64,000 nt of DNA from Sabellastarte sp. h YS-2021. Taxonomy: Eukaryota > Annelida > Polychaeta > Sabellida > Sabellidae. A program made the position numbers and the translations under genes. Within the stretch, counting starts at the first letter, position 1, and each line of letters opens with the position of its first letter. Location of the stretch: contig OZ024928.1 in NCBI GenBank assembly GCA_964017235.1, positions 3,224,001 through 3,288,000 on the forward strand, written 5' to 3'. Shown here piece after piece: positions 39,787 through 52,470 of this stretch. The notes under the pieces were generated by a model, which had not been told where the DNA came from, made no database searches, and saw only the letters and a program-made list of their open reading frames with translations.

Positions 39787-42080
39787 TAAAAGATACCAAC
39801 AAAAAAGTCACATTTTTTGTAATTTTATTCAATATAAATGAAATTAATCACCACATTTGCCTCTGAAAAGCCTATCAAACATTTCCCGATTGACTGACTC
39901 CCATGTGTAAATAAGCAATGAAGATTCACATTAAAAATTGCTGAGTCAGCATTTATTAAAGTTTCACAGCACATATAAGTTTGTTTCACAGATTTCTCAG
40001 TATTTTTACTGTGACCCCACATTTTTATTATTTACTTTTGATGAATATTGTATTAACTCGGTCTCCATGAAATAGTAGGAAATTCTTAATGTTAGAAGTT
40101 TCACAAATTTCCTTTCTGTCTCAAATTTCATATTTCTGTCATAGCTTTCCTTGGGCTGAAACTATATTCACTTTTACTGTTCTTTAATTGTTTTGTTTTG
40201 TTTATTTTTTGTGAAGTTCAATGTGAAATATGATATTGCAAAGTTATATTAAAAACCAATTAAATATAGAATAAGAAAAATTGACAAAATGTTATGTATA
40301 CACCTGTCTTGCTTCAGCTGTGTAAATTACACCAAATCTATGAAATTATAGATCAACTTCTTGCTTCATAAAAAATGAAAAAGTTTCAACATTGACCCCA
40401 TATGTTTTCACGGTTCTGGATATAAAATATCACAATGACCTTATTCTCAAACTTTAGTAAAATTATTAATGTTAGAAGTATTTAGTAGCAATTTTCCATA
40501 CACAGTCATGAAACTTTGTTAAAATTGTGTTGATTCAATGCCTGATTACTCCCTTCTCAGGGTTGGTGCCAAATCACACAAAGGAGATCCTGTTATATTG
40601 ACCCGCCTTAAAATTACCCTCACTTATATTTACTTTAAACTAGAGATGTGAAATTTTCAAATGATTTACATCCTCTTTGTTAGATTCTGTAGTTGTTGTT
40701 TGAAATGGGCAGAGATGTCCATAAAACGTTTAGGTTTGTGCCATGATAGCAGAACCATTTGGCGCCCCATTATGGCAAAACCTACAACATGGCACAAACC
40801 AGAACTCAGAAAACTTTTGACAGAGATACTATTTAAAAATAAAATCCTAGTTTCCGTGGTAATAATGCAGTGCTTTGTTGCATGCTCCACAGCAAAAGGG
40901 AAATGCGTAAGTCATGAATATTCATTAGAAAATTGGAATATGGTACGAGTAAAATATATTACTTCAAAATGATATTATTCTATGTGCACTCGAGTATAAA
41001 AAGTATAAAAACAGCATTTACAGGTAGGTGCACACACATATCCAACAAATAGGAAGAAATACTTGACAAATTCGCAGACGTGCACTAAGTGCTGAATATT
41101 CAAGACCAAATAGAAGCACAAAATCCCTGACATAAATCAAACTTAAAATTTTAAGACAAGTCATTTACCTGACATGAATAAATATGACATGACAAATATT
41201 TTAAGTCACGTTAAGTTTTTATTATTATATCATTTTTTTAAACACATTTTCATTTTCTGTGGAGCGAGGAAATAAAGAACCCCATTACCGACACAGGACT
41301 GTGGTAGTCGGTCCATATTTTTAACATATTTTTAATATTTGTCGTTGCTTAAACTAGTGCACTCTTGCATAACAATAAAGGAAGTTGAAAGTGACAACGG
41401 AAATGACTTTAATATCTTCGACAATTTTTGTATGCACATTATGCCAAGATGGGGCGCCGATTTCAAACAGAAATTACATTATCGTCCCTTAAAAACAATT
41501 TTGTTTTTATTGTTTTGGTTTTATATAAAATGCATTTTAGTAACGCTTGTACAAATGCATATTTTGATCCAAAGAAATTCACAAAACTACACTTAAAACA
41601 CTTGAAAACATTAGGAGTTTCAGACCAATAAACGAATTCACAGTTTCAAATGCCTCATTTTCGCAAACGGCCTTGTAAGGTCAAGTGGGTAAAAACAACC
41701 ACGTCTGTGACAGACGAACCAGGAAGTAGCGAAAATCAATTATGTTGAAACTGTAAACTAATGCATATATATTATAACAATTATTATTGGAAATAGAGGA
41801 ATAAATTATATAAATTAGTTCTGTTCACACTATGGAATTTATGTAAATTATCTGCAGCAGTTTTCAGCCAATATCTTCTATTTTCACCCACTGCCAGTTG
41901 TAAACCAAGCATTATCCACAAGTGCCGATTTTTCTTTGATATTTCTGAAACTTACAAATGTGTCACATTCATCAATAGAAAGATATTTTTCAGAGCTTCT
42001 GTTCGTTTTTGTTGTATGACAATCCATATATCCATATTTATTTTATTTATTGTAATTCAAGACCCTGTAAAAGGGTCCTA
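39787..42080. other. Mostly unannotated AT-rich stretch
   Basis: Short ORFs (for example around 40661-40972 and 41339-41631) have no recognisable domain. The only structure seen is a 13-bp inverted repeat, GGTTTGTGCCATG (40732-40744) and CATGGCACAAACC (40788-40800), around a ~43-bp loop. No splice-supported exon is evident. Confidence 0.4.
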
Positions 42081-42909
42081 CAAAAAAACTAGATTGGGCC
42101 AACTCGGCGCCAACATATCCCCAGACAGGTCATCACTCACGCCACAGGTTTTGATCGGGAATTTTTAAAAACATAATTACCCATTATTATATGAACTTCA
42201 GCACATCAATCTACTCTGTTTATATCTTCCAAGGAAGATGGTGTATCCCCAGACGCCGAATACATAACTCAAATTATATTTTCAATCTTCCTGCAATGAT
42301 AACTCTAAACCTATTTTCAAAGTATTTAAATGATTGATGATTGAATGTCCATTCTAAAATAATAATCCCAAAAGAGCATATCTGTTTCTATATTTGTTGA
42401 CAAATAAAATATTATTTTTAACTCAACTCATCATACTTTTCAATCTTCCTTCAAAGTATTTAAATGATTGATGATTCAATGTCCATTCTAAAATTCATAA
42501 TCCCAAAAGCGCACATCTGTTTCTATATTTGTTCACAAATAAAATATTATTTAAAAAAAAATTATTTATATTATTATTTTATTATATTATTTTTAGAATT
42601 TGCAAATTGTTTTCAGTTATTCATTTCCTCTATACCTATATATGTGGTCCATATATATGCAACCTAAATATGTGACACAATCTCAGTTCTGACTCCCCTT
42701 TGTGTTATATGTAATGAAGCCCACCACCTCCCACCCCCACCCCTCTCCCCTTCTCCACACCTCTCTCACTATTACACAAGATCTGCAACCTCATTGAGGT
42801 CTTTGTTTCTCATCTGATATCATTAAATACCTTTGTTTATTTAGTGTCACTCAATATAGCTGGAGGTCCCAGAGGTGGGTGGGGGGAATCCGGGTGGGGG
42901 ATGTGGGTT

Positions 42910-43460
42910 GGGACTTAGTTTAGTTTATTAGTTTATTATAGTGACATGTATTATGTTGACAAGGATTATACAAAAACTATTGAAGTAATACCCAGCCCTA
43001 TATGGGCTTATAAGTCACTTTAAATAGAGAGTTAATAACAAACAGAGCAAACATATTTTGAGGTAAGATACAGTAAATAAAGACAGCAATTCAATACATA
43101 AAAATTACCAATATAATTTACTTTTTCTTTCTTGCCACAAATCAAAAATAAAATTAATAACCATATTGACATTCATATGAGTTAATACCCTTGATAATTG
43201 ATCTATTAATAATTCAGATTTATCTATATTTAAAATTTTGAAATATTTCATACGAATCAGCTCTAAAGCTGGACAAACACAAACAAAATGTATCTCATCT
43301 TCTACATCTTTTTTACACAGTTTACATGTTCTCTCAAAGAGATGGAGTGCTACAGCATAAATGGTAAACAAACAATCTATATAAAAGGGGTACTCAAATA
43401 CAAAAAGAATTGAGAATTTTAAGTATGTGATTATCAACTGAAATGAGTTCATAACTGTAG
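42910..43460 (-). pseudogene. LINE C-terminal fragment with zinc-binding motif
   Basis: A minus-strand frame (43452-43105) contains RTCKLCKKDVEDEIHFVCVC, then PALELIR: a C-x2-C...H-x4-C motif found at the C-terminus of several LINE reverse transcriptases. The downstream sequence toward 42910 is AT-rich and LINE-tail-like (TATAAACTAAT-type). Only this end is present. It is nested in element C. Confidence 0.6.
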
Positions 43461-43599
43461 GAGCTGTGTCAAAATTAACTGAGGCAAGTTGAATAAAACT
43501 GGGCTAGTTGAGGGTTAAAAATCCCCTAGTTTTACTACATACGGATATAATTTCATTAATATTGGGACTTAAAGCTCACTTAAAGTGTCCATTTTGTCT

Positions 43600-45600
43600 A
43601 CTTGAATATGTTTAACCGGCGTTTAACCAGTTTCATTTTAAAAAGTTAAAAACTCAGCAAGCAGAGGTATAACACACAAAAATAAGTTCTTAAAAGACTA
43701 AGATAGCCATAACATTATTAATATTCAAAATTTAAATAGACAGGCATTTCCTTTTAAAAATTCAAAGATTTCAGCTCTATAACCCACATAGTTTGACAGT
43801 TACTGGGCTTTAAAGTGGCATAATGTCCATACATTGGGTTTCTGTGGGCATTTTACAATTGTTAAAGAGACCTTAGCAATTAAACTACAGATCTGAAACT
43901 TTTTGGGGGACATACATAACAAACAAAAATTATATATAATACAGTTTAAGACTTGTCACACTAAGCATTTCCAAATAACAGGGCAAAATACGGAAAAAAT
44001 GTCCAAAAAGGCACTTGGGCGAGTGTCTATGGCCCTCATACACAGGTTAAATGTCTACTAAAAACCTTGATTTTCGCCATATGTAAAAAGGACATAATAA
44101 TGCATTCCCAGATGGGATTTCAGCTCCATCAATCACATAGTTTAACAGTCACAGGGCTTAAAGGTGGCAAAAAGTCCAAATATTGGGTCTCTGTGGGCCT
44201 TTTAGAGATCTCGATGTGGCTTTCAAATTAAAGCTTCAGACTTAAAATTTGTTACATACTAAGATTACACATAGAATATGTATCTAATAAAGTTTGAAAC
44301 TTCTCAGACTTACCATTTCCAAGTTACAGAGCAAAATATGTGAAAAATGTCTTAAAAGGGTCACTCAGGTGGGTGTTCAAGGTCCTCATACACAGGTTAA
44401 ATGTCTACTTGAAGCCTTGATTTTTGGCACATGTAAAAAGAACATAATAATGTATTCCCAGATGAGATTTCAGCTCTATCAGTCACATAGTTTAACAGTC
44501 ACAGGCCTTAAAATTGGCAAAAAGTCCAAATACTGGGTCTTTATGGGGCCTTCTAGAGACCTAAATGTGGCCTTCAAATTAAAGCTGCAGACTTAAAATT
44601 TGTCACATACTAAGATTACACATAGAATATGCATCTAATACAGTTTGAAACTTCTTAGACTTACCATTTCCAAGTTACAGGGCAAAATATGTGAAAAATG
44701 TCTAAAAATGGTCACTCGGGTGGGGATTTATGGTCCTCATACACAGGTTAAATGTCTTCTTAAAGCCTTAATTTTTGGCACATATATAAATAACATACTA
44801 ATATCTTCCCAGATAGGATTTGAGCTCTATCAGTCACATAGTTTGACAGTCACAGGGCTTAAAAGTAGCAAAAAGTCCAAATATTGGGTCTTTGGGAGCC
44901 TTTTAGAGACCTCAATTTGACCTTCAAAATTAAAGCTTCAGACTTAAAATCTGTTACATACTAAGATTACACACAGAATATATATATAATACAGTTTGAA
45001 ACTTCTCAGACTTACCATTTCCAAGTTACAGGGAAAAAGATGTGAAAAATGTCTTATAAGGGTCACTCGGGTGGGTGTTTATGGTCCTGATACACAGGTT
45101 AACTGTCTATTAAAGGCCTAAATGTTGGGGCACATATAAGAAAACACATAGATATATTCCCAGATGATATTTAACTTAGATGAGAGACATAGTTTGAAAG
45201 CTACAGTGCTTGAAAGTGGCAAAAAGTGCATAAATTGGGTCTCTGTGGGCACTTTTGAGACCTTAAGTCGACCCCTTTGGGTAAATCTACAGCCCTAAAA
45301 TTTTCTACAGACAAGGATTACATATCAAAGTTATACCTAGCACAGTTTGAGACTCATCAGAATTACCACTTCCAAATTATAGGGCAAAATATGTGAAAAG
45401 TATAGCAAAAAATCCCTAAGTGGGGGTATTTATGGGCCTCAAAGACAATTTTCTCCTCAACTTAAAGTCGTGATTTTCGGCACATGTACTAAGAACATAT
45501 TAATGTGTTGTCAGGTAAAATTTCAGCCAGCTGAGCATCATAGTTTGTGACCTACAGGGCTCTAAGTGGCCAAAAGTCCAATTTCTGACCTTAAGGTGGC
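43600..45600. repeat. Tandem array, ~350-bp unit, about five copies
   Basis: CATTTCCAAGTTACAGGGCA or close variants recur near 43968, 44324, 44664, 45015 and 45368. Units share CATACACAGGTTAAATGTCT, CCAGATGGGATTTCAGCTC, CATAGTTTAACAGTCACAGG and GGCAAAAAGTCCAAATATTG. The array forms the core of element C and produces two similar spurious ORFs at 44294 and 44645. Confidence 0.9.
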
Positions 45601-45839
45601 CATAAGTTCTTTTTTACTGGGAGTTTAAGGTCACCTTAAAATAGGGATCTTCCTTTGGGCACCCTTAACATGTGTACCAAGTTTGAAAAAAAAAAATTAA
45701 TTTGTTTTTGAGTTATCGCGTCCACAAGGAAATTTCTACGGCGGCGGCGGCAGCGGCGGCGCGACGGACCTGAATCCAATATATCCCCGACTTTCGTCTG
45801 GGGATATAATTAAATTGAAGTTTATATATTCATTAATAC

Positions 45840-45945
45840 CTGGATTAGAACTCAGGTGGTCACCCATCCAAGCACTAATCAAGCTCAGTGCTGCTTAACT
45901 TCAGTGATGAGATGGGTACTCATCATGCTACACCATATTGGCAGA
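45840..45945 (-). rRNA. 5S rRNA-like relic or 5S-derived SINE head
   Basis: The minus strand contains GAAGTTAAGCAGCACTGAGC, then TTGATTAGTGCTTGGATGGG, then TGACCACCTGAGTTCTAATC. It aligns well with the 3' two-thirds of metazoan 5S rRNA, including the internal promoter. The 5' third (CCAATATGGTGTAGCATGAT) is more diverged and several paired positions are changed. It is probably a pseudogene or the head of a 5S-derived SINE, not a working 5S gene. It starts 30 bp beyond the end of element C. Confidence 0.7.
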
Positions 45946-47535
45946 TTTTCTAACTTATGTCAGACTTTTTATGGCACTTAATGTCTACTTAAAAGATGAA
46001 GGGTATGTTAACAGGGTTAGATTCACAGGGAAAGGAAAAGATGAAGGGTATGTTGAACTATGTTCACAGGGTTAGATTCACAGGGAAAAGGTTTTATCTT
46101 CTGCTCATGTCCTCATGATTTTAACTGTACTCTTTAATTTATTATAATTGTACCATTAAATTTTTTGTTTAATTTCAAAGAATTTTTTAGCATTGTACTC
46201 AAAAGCAGTATTGCAGGTGTTAAACCTTTTCGTTGGTATGTTGGCTCTGAGTAATCTTATTTGCTCATTACACCACTGAGCCAAGATTGAATATTAGTCA
46301 CTTATGGTCAGCAGCTTTTTCCACCCTTGGGCCAACATTTTGGGCCAAATACAGCCGCCTTTCTAACCATTATTCAAACTGCATATCCATAGATATGACC
46401 TGCATTGTGCCAACATAGGACCAATGTTGTAATGCTCTCATCAAAAAGGTATTTTTGCTGCATCTTTAAAATGTGAAACCATTGCAAAGGTTAATTATGT
46501 GCAGAGTTTAACTATATTTGATGTTCCTGTTGTGCATTACTGAGTGATAAATTCTAAAATTCCTTTAAATATGAAGCCCCAACCATCACAAGGGCAGCAA
46601 AGACCTAAATTCCAAACCAAGACCCAGAGGTCATATAAAGATCAATTTGAGGCACTTTGTAAACCAACCCAAAATTCTTTTGGACACAGAATCAAAAAGC
46701 CACTAGGCCAGCAATGACATCAGAATCAAACCCAAGACCTAGAGGTCATGCAAATGTCAATTCAAAGCACTTTATTATCCATCGCTAAGTTGTTATATGC
46801 CATCACAAAGTCATGTATCTACTATCTAGCATAAACCATAGTATCCATCAGTTCCAATAGTTCCTCAGGTTCAAGCCCAGAACCCCCAAGATCAAAGCCA
46901 GGTACAGTAATACATCATGAATATTCATTAATTCACTCTTAGACTAATAGAGTGACTCTATGAAAGTTTCTCACAACCATGGCACCAGACCAAAACTCAT
47001 GCACATTTACGATTTGGTACTATAACACAACTTGATAAGTGCATGTACTGAATAAATCCAATAATAAAACTTTTACAATAAAACCTTTCAAAAAATGAGC
47101 AGAAGGGATATTAAACGAAAAACTAGCACCTGTTCTTGCATTTGTAATGCTAAATTTGTAACCCCCTATTTTCGCCCAACTTAGATGACTTAAAACAATG
47201 TTTTAAAATATCTTTTCCTGCTGACAATTTAAAACACTATTTCGTAGATCCATATGTATATTTTTAATTTTAAAAAAGGCAGTGGTTAAATCACGGGACA
47301 TCCTGATATGTAACTTACTGCCTAAATGTCGGGAAATAATTTCACTGGTTTATTTTTTTATTGTTAGTTTTCTATAGGCTTATTCGATTCACAATGATTT
47401 TAGTGATCCGAAGTGATCTTTTCTATTCAATTGGGGCCTCTTGTATAACTAAAATCATTACACCAAGTGATCCTACAAGAGAGACTGATCACTTAGATCA
47501 TGATTTAAGTGAACAAGTGATCGTGAATCGAATGT
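45946..47535. other. Non-coding stretch
   Basis: A short near-tandem duplication of AAAGATGAAGGGTATGTT and GGGTTAGATTCACAGGGAAA lies at 45991-46090. The remainder shows no supported gene. Near 46320-46440 there are phrases resembling the GGGCCAACGTT motif of the MITE at 2085, too diverged to call. Confidence 0.4.
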
Positions 47536-47812
47536 ATTGTTAGAAAATCCGGGAATCTGTGACCTCATATCTTCTCATGAATATTAATGAGTTGGTGCTA
47601 CTGCCATGAATTCTTGAGTTTAAGGTGTTTGATCTTCATTGAAGCTTCCATTTCAAAAAACGTTTACAAAATATTGTTAGAAAACCCCTGGAAATCTGCG
47701 ATCTCATATCTTCTCATGAATATTAATGAGTTGGTGCTACTGCCATGATTTCTCGAGTTTAAATTATTCGATCTTCTTTGAGGGAAGGACTTTCATTTTG
47801 TAAAATATTGCT
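47536..47812. repeat. Two-copy tandem duplication, ~136 bp
   Basis: TCATATCTTCTCATGAATAT, then TAATGAGTTGGTGCTACTGC, CATGA(A/T)TTCT(T/C)GAGTTTAA occur twice, starting near 47536 and 47672. Each copy starts TGTTAGAAAA(T/C)CC. No ORF is involved. Confidence 0.8.
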
Positions 47813-47813
47813 A

Positions 47814-48030
47814 GTGGTTGTGGACCAATTCACGCCCGTGTACCTATTCACACCCACCCTCAATTTTCCTAAAGATTCATAGTTTTTCCTAGAAAAGATC
47901 TTTACCACATCATAGATAATTATCAAATTGATCATATACATTAGTAATTTATTGTGTAACTGTGATTGTTTTGGAGAAATTTAGGGGTGGGCGTGAATGG
48001 GTACACGGGCGTGAACTGGTCCACCACCAC
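47814..48030. mobile_element. MITE with 46-bp inverted repeats, TA-flanked
   Basis: The left end GTGGTTGTGGACCAATTCAC, continuing GCCCGTGTACC, is the inverse of the right end, with about four mismatches in 46 bp. TA precedes 47814 and follows 48030, as in Tc1/mariner-type insertion. The 217-bp element has no coding capacity and lies directly after the tandem duplication. Confidence 0.75.
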
Positions 48031-48940
48031 TACAACCCTAAAACTAGGCATCCTGTGATATAAAGCACTTCCCTAGATGAAGCACTTCCCGGTTCTCACG
48101 ATTTAGCACTTCCCGACATATAGCCAATATGTTACATATCGGGACGTCCCGGGACATAACCTTGCCGAAAAAAAATACTTTAATGTGTGTTATGCAAGGA
48201 AACTTATATTGTCATTTTTCATCATTTAAAAATCAGTTCCTGTTTCAGATTCCTACGTTTGTTGTTATCCACTTGACCCTTCAAGGACGTGTGCTGGAGT
48301 ATGCGCAGACGAAACCGTGATTTGGCTTATTACAGTATGGTGGGGTCCCTTACTGTGTAGTGGCTTTCTACCAGTGAACGCCCGCCTTATATTTCTTTGT
48401 TGGAGGCCAAGGACAAATGATTCTATTTATCTACAAAAATGGGCATTCACTGGTATTTCCGGTTTGCTGTAGCAACGGCCGATAATAGAGATAAATTATG
48501 AAAATATAAAGCTTTGAAACAAATCAAACAAAATGCGCCTAAGTTATTAATTGTAGTGTATATCATTTGAAATTGTTAGAAGAATAAAATATAAAGCTGT
48601 ACTACAGTAAATATAATTTAAAATTGATATATTAACTTCAACATGGGCGTTTACCGCGGCACTAAAGGGAGATTTTGAAAAGCAAAACGTGTAAACTGCA
48701 GTAGATACAGTGTACCGAATGCCTCGCTCTATATTTTTAGGTAGTCAGACTTTGGATAGATCAAGGTAATACCTGTTTACAAAGTAAAAGTGCTGTCTTC
48801 TTACATCGCTAGTGTGTAGAAAGAGACAGTTTTATCATGGTCCAACGAGCGGCCTTTCTTGTTTTTGTTTACTAGGTCCTATCGACAACCGAATTCAACC
48901 ACCGTAATGGGGGGGGAAGCCCCCGCAAAATTGCAAACAG
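48031..48940. other. Non-coding stretch
   Basis: Short phrases AAGCACTTCCC recur three times at 48062-48115. No gene or defined element is supported. Confidence 0.35.
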
Positions 48941-48945
48941 TAGTT

Positions 48946-48946
48946 C

Positions 48947-48977
<31 letters not shown>

Positions 48978-48988
48978 AAAAAAAAAAA
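48946..48988. repeat. Homopolymer pair C22-A21
   Basis: Twenty-two C are followed directly by twenty-one A. The length of such runs is unreliable in assembled sequence, so the exact count may be an artefact. Confidence 0.8.
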
Positions 48989-49429
48989 GAAAGAAAAGGT
49001 TCCCTGTATTGCTACAATTTTCATTAAACACACTGATCTGTAATCTTGTCAACAAACAAACATAGTGACAAATCGCCAAATTTACCACAACTTATGTCAT
49101 GATCTACAAGGAACAAAGCTGTAATTTTCACCACAATTTATGAAGGAGGTCAGAGTATGCCACAACAAGGATGTGATGAATTAGAGAATATACTGGGAAC
49201 ACAAAATTAGCTTAAAATAAGGTGAGATTATCTCCCCAAAGTATCATTTCTTGGAAAGATACGTGGTGATGGTCAAACCGGAGCCAGCAGATATTGGATC
49301 ATTTCAATCATCGCTATCCAGAAGGCTTGACTTTATCAGTGTGACTGACCCATGACAGAGTTGGAAAGCAAGAGATGAGGCTGCCCTCTGTAATTTTGTT
49401 GGCCTTCTTCAAGAAACGCCCCAGCAGGC

Positions 49430-49830
49430 ATGCAACTTTGAAATTAGATTGAATCCAACGTAGGAATCTTGTTGAAATACGTGTAGACTTTGCAAACCGT
49501 TTTTAGTTGGATCCAACCTGTGAAAACATGTTGAAACCAACATTGAAATCAGGTAGAATTCAATGGGTGATATCTGGTTGAAATACATGTAGATTTTGCA
49601 AACTGTTTTTGGTTGGATCCAACTGGTGAAATCATGTTGAAACCAACTGTTGAAATCTGGTTGAAATACGTGCAGATTTTGCAAACCGTTTTTGGTTATA
49701 TCAAACCGGTGTAATCATGTTGAAACCAACTTTTAAAATTTGGTTGTATTTATGGGTGAAATTTGGTTGAAAATACATGTACATTTTGCAAACAGGTTTT
49801 GGTTGGATCCAATGTATGAAATAGGCTGAA
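49430..49830. repeat. Short tandem repeats, 82-107 bp units
   Basis: TTTGCAAAC(C/T)GTTTTTGGTT recurs near 49490, 49597, 49680 and 49787. It is followed by GGATCCAAC(C/T)(T/G)GTGAAA and CATGTTGAAACCAAC. There is no coding potential. Confidence 0.8.
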
Positions 49831-52470
49831 GTCAATGGGTAAAATCAGGTTATTTATATTGTCTTCTTTATTTGTATCATTGTAGCTTGTGTGTCTTTAT
49901 TAAAAGCTTCTGAATAATACTATACAATAACTATTTATCCATACACATATTTTACAATTTGGATACAACTTCGAAGTAATTAATTTTTTCCAATATGACA
50001 TGTTTTCATGAATCATTGTATATTCAATAATCTATTTCTGATGGCATTGTAATGGCACATGATTTGGCATCAGCTTTCAAATATAATTGCTGAAGATATG
50101 TAAATCCATATTTTCCAACCAGATATCCATTTTTATGTTATTTATAGGACCGGGATTATTCAATGTCTTCAATTGAAATTCTTTTTGTGACATTTTAAAA
50201 TAAATTTATATTTTTTCTTTGTAAAAAAAACAAACAATTGTGACATTATTTATATCTTCAGTATTTTATCCAATCAGTTTCTTTTAAATGTTTTATTAAG
50301 TTGGCTATAACTATATGTAATTATAAAGAAGCTATAATTATGTAGCAAAACCACGATGCTCAGTTCCTGATGCATGTGTCTCATACAACTGCATCATATA
50401 AACTGATAAAAAACACAAGAATAGCCACATTTGTAAAATTCCAGCCATTACTCGATCCCCACCTTAATTAGTTGTCAGTTTTGACCACAAAAACAGACCT
50501 AAAGAAGTAAACACCACACATACAATTGAACAAGGATAAACCCCCACCTCCACCCCTGCTGTGTTATCTAATTACTTTTACTCACAGGCCTAATGTTCTG
50601 TGCAGCAGGGTACAGGTAAGAAAAACCAGGAACCCCCATGACCTCACTGTTGTGTGATAAAATGTTATAGCTTAGGTTCTCTGTATAGAGAAGTTTTCAG
50701 TGTAAACTTGCAAACTGAAAACTAGTTATTAGTGCACGCGAGCATTTGAGAAACAAATTAAAATTACTAAATTTTGATGAATAAGTTGGAATTATCTTTT
50801 TTATTTCAGATAAGTTTGACTTCAAAATGTTTGTTTTTTTTAATTATCAGGAATTGCATTAATCAAAATATAATTATAAATTATAAAAAATATATTTGAG
50901 TGCATCAGTTTTGTTGTTGCTATGAATTAATAAAGAGAATGGATAAAAATGTACAAGTACATGCATACTTAATCTTTACCATCTTTATAATTTTTAAAAA
51001 TTAGTCTTTGCTTTACAAATACCTACAAATTCAAAAACTATTGCAATAACAGTTCTTTCAAAAAGTTAGACTTAATCACTGTAACTCCCTCTAGAAAAAG
51101 AATTTTCAATCAACGATCACTAGTCAGTCATTTCCCAACATTCAACCTGTTTTCTGTTCAATAACATGACTAAGATTTCATGTTGGAAAAACTAACTTGA
51201 TTTAGTGTTGATTTTTTTATGAAGTATCACTATTTTTCCCAGTCAGAAATCCAGCTTTGAAATTGTGTCAGTGTCAATTTTTCAACCAAAAATCACCATG
51301 ATTTCTGGTCAAAATATCGTTACTTTTTCATCTCAGAAAACTAACTTAGCTTTAGTAGTTGATAATGCGGATTTCAACGTCAGGACCTGTTTTCAACTCT
51401 AAATCAATGACATTTCAAGGCATGTGCCTACTCTGACTGGACAGAGTGGGGCCAAGAACAAAAACATATATATACTAGAGAAAAAATACCATTAATCCTG
51501 AGTGTAGATTAACCATCACTCTCCACTTCCTGGCTACTGGTGACAAAGAAGTTTGATCCATGTATAGTTTCCCTCCCAGCTGGCACACTTGATGGCTTGA
51601 TGGTTGGAGGAGGATTTTAAAAGTATCCTAAAGCTTCCTTGTACCAGTGAAGCCTGTGTTGTGTGCTATTGAGAATAATTGGATTTTATTCTTTTCTTGA
51701 GTATTTACAGAAGCCCAATGAAAAGGAAAACAATGCAACTTATTTTGTTATATCACATTTATGCGAGTGCTCACTACTCACTGGAATTCTATTGTGTAAA
51801 TAGGTCATTTTATATAGATTGTAGGAGATTTTTATGGTCAGTCTAGGGAAAAAGTTTGATGTTTTAATTGATTCCCCTCCCCACACCCACTATGTTTTAT
51901 TGTCAATTGTCAAGTTGTGGTTTTATTCATTTGATAATACAAATCAGTTGGGATGCTCCAGGTCTTATATAGATGTGTACTTGCACTTAAATGTCTTTTC
52001 AATGCATTTCTTTAGTTGTAAGTGTTATTACATTGTGTTCAAACATTGAAACAACCAGGAAACAAAGAAAATATTCAATTCTGACTTGTTCCTTCAAAGT
52101 AGAAACCTAAATGGTAAAATATAAAATATAACTAGTTTTCAACATGAATAATTCTTTCCAATGGGAGTAGAAGTACTGTGAGAACACAACAACTTGTAGT
52201 GAGGTTATGTTAATGTTTTTTTCTACCATGTACCATTTATACTGCTGGAACAGTAAGGTGACACAAACATCTTCATTATCAGTAGTAAGAATTACTTGAA
52301 ATTCTCTGTATTTTCTGTATTTTTGCACATTAGCAAAGTCAAAATTCTGGTCTCGTACTTGTGATTTATAATAATATTCTAAAATTAGAATTATACCCCT
52401 TCTTTTTAGAGATATAAGGATATTAGAAGGATATTTTTAATTGTGGTCCTGGCCACACAGTCACTAATCT
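49831..52470. other. Unannotated AT-rich stretch
   Basis: No ORF with a recognisable domain, no repeat boundary and no RNA gene was seen. Upstream exons of nearby genes cannot be excluded. Confidence 0.4.

Larger units (their letters stand above)
42089..45809 (-). mobile_element. Helitron-like element C, 3.7 kb, satellite-cored
   Basis: The left end is CTAGATTGGGCC, preceded by a run of A, with a hairpin (TTGGGCC-aactc-GGCGCCAA) and the subterminal repeat ATATCCCCAGAC. The right end is hairpin TATATCCCC-gactttcgtc-TGGGGATATAA, ending at 45809 next to T. GTCTGGGGATAT is the inverted copy of the subterminal repeat. The core is a ~350-bp array (43600-45600). A G/C-rich GGCGGCGGCGGCAGCGG run lies just inside the right end, as in element A. 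A LINE C-terminal fragment lies at 42910-43460. No element protein is encoded. Confidence 0.75.

Noticed and set aside
40661..40972. A 103-codon gene
   Set aside because: No domain, no splice or poly(A) context, and it overlaps a small inverted repeat.
44294..44920. Two similar ORFs of 100 and 91 codons
   Set aside because: They are successive units of the ~350-bp array in element C.
13861..45809. Classification of the satellite-cored elements as ordinary cut-and-paste MITEs
   Set aside because: No target duplication and no matching terminal inverted repeats at the extreme ends; the empty sites show simple insertion between A and T.
48859..49088. ORFs with poly-Pro/poly-Lys or poly-Gly/poly-Phe
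   Set aside because: They are translations of the C22-A21 homopolymers.
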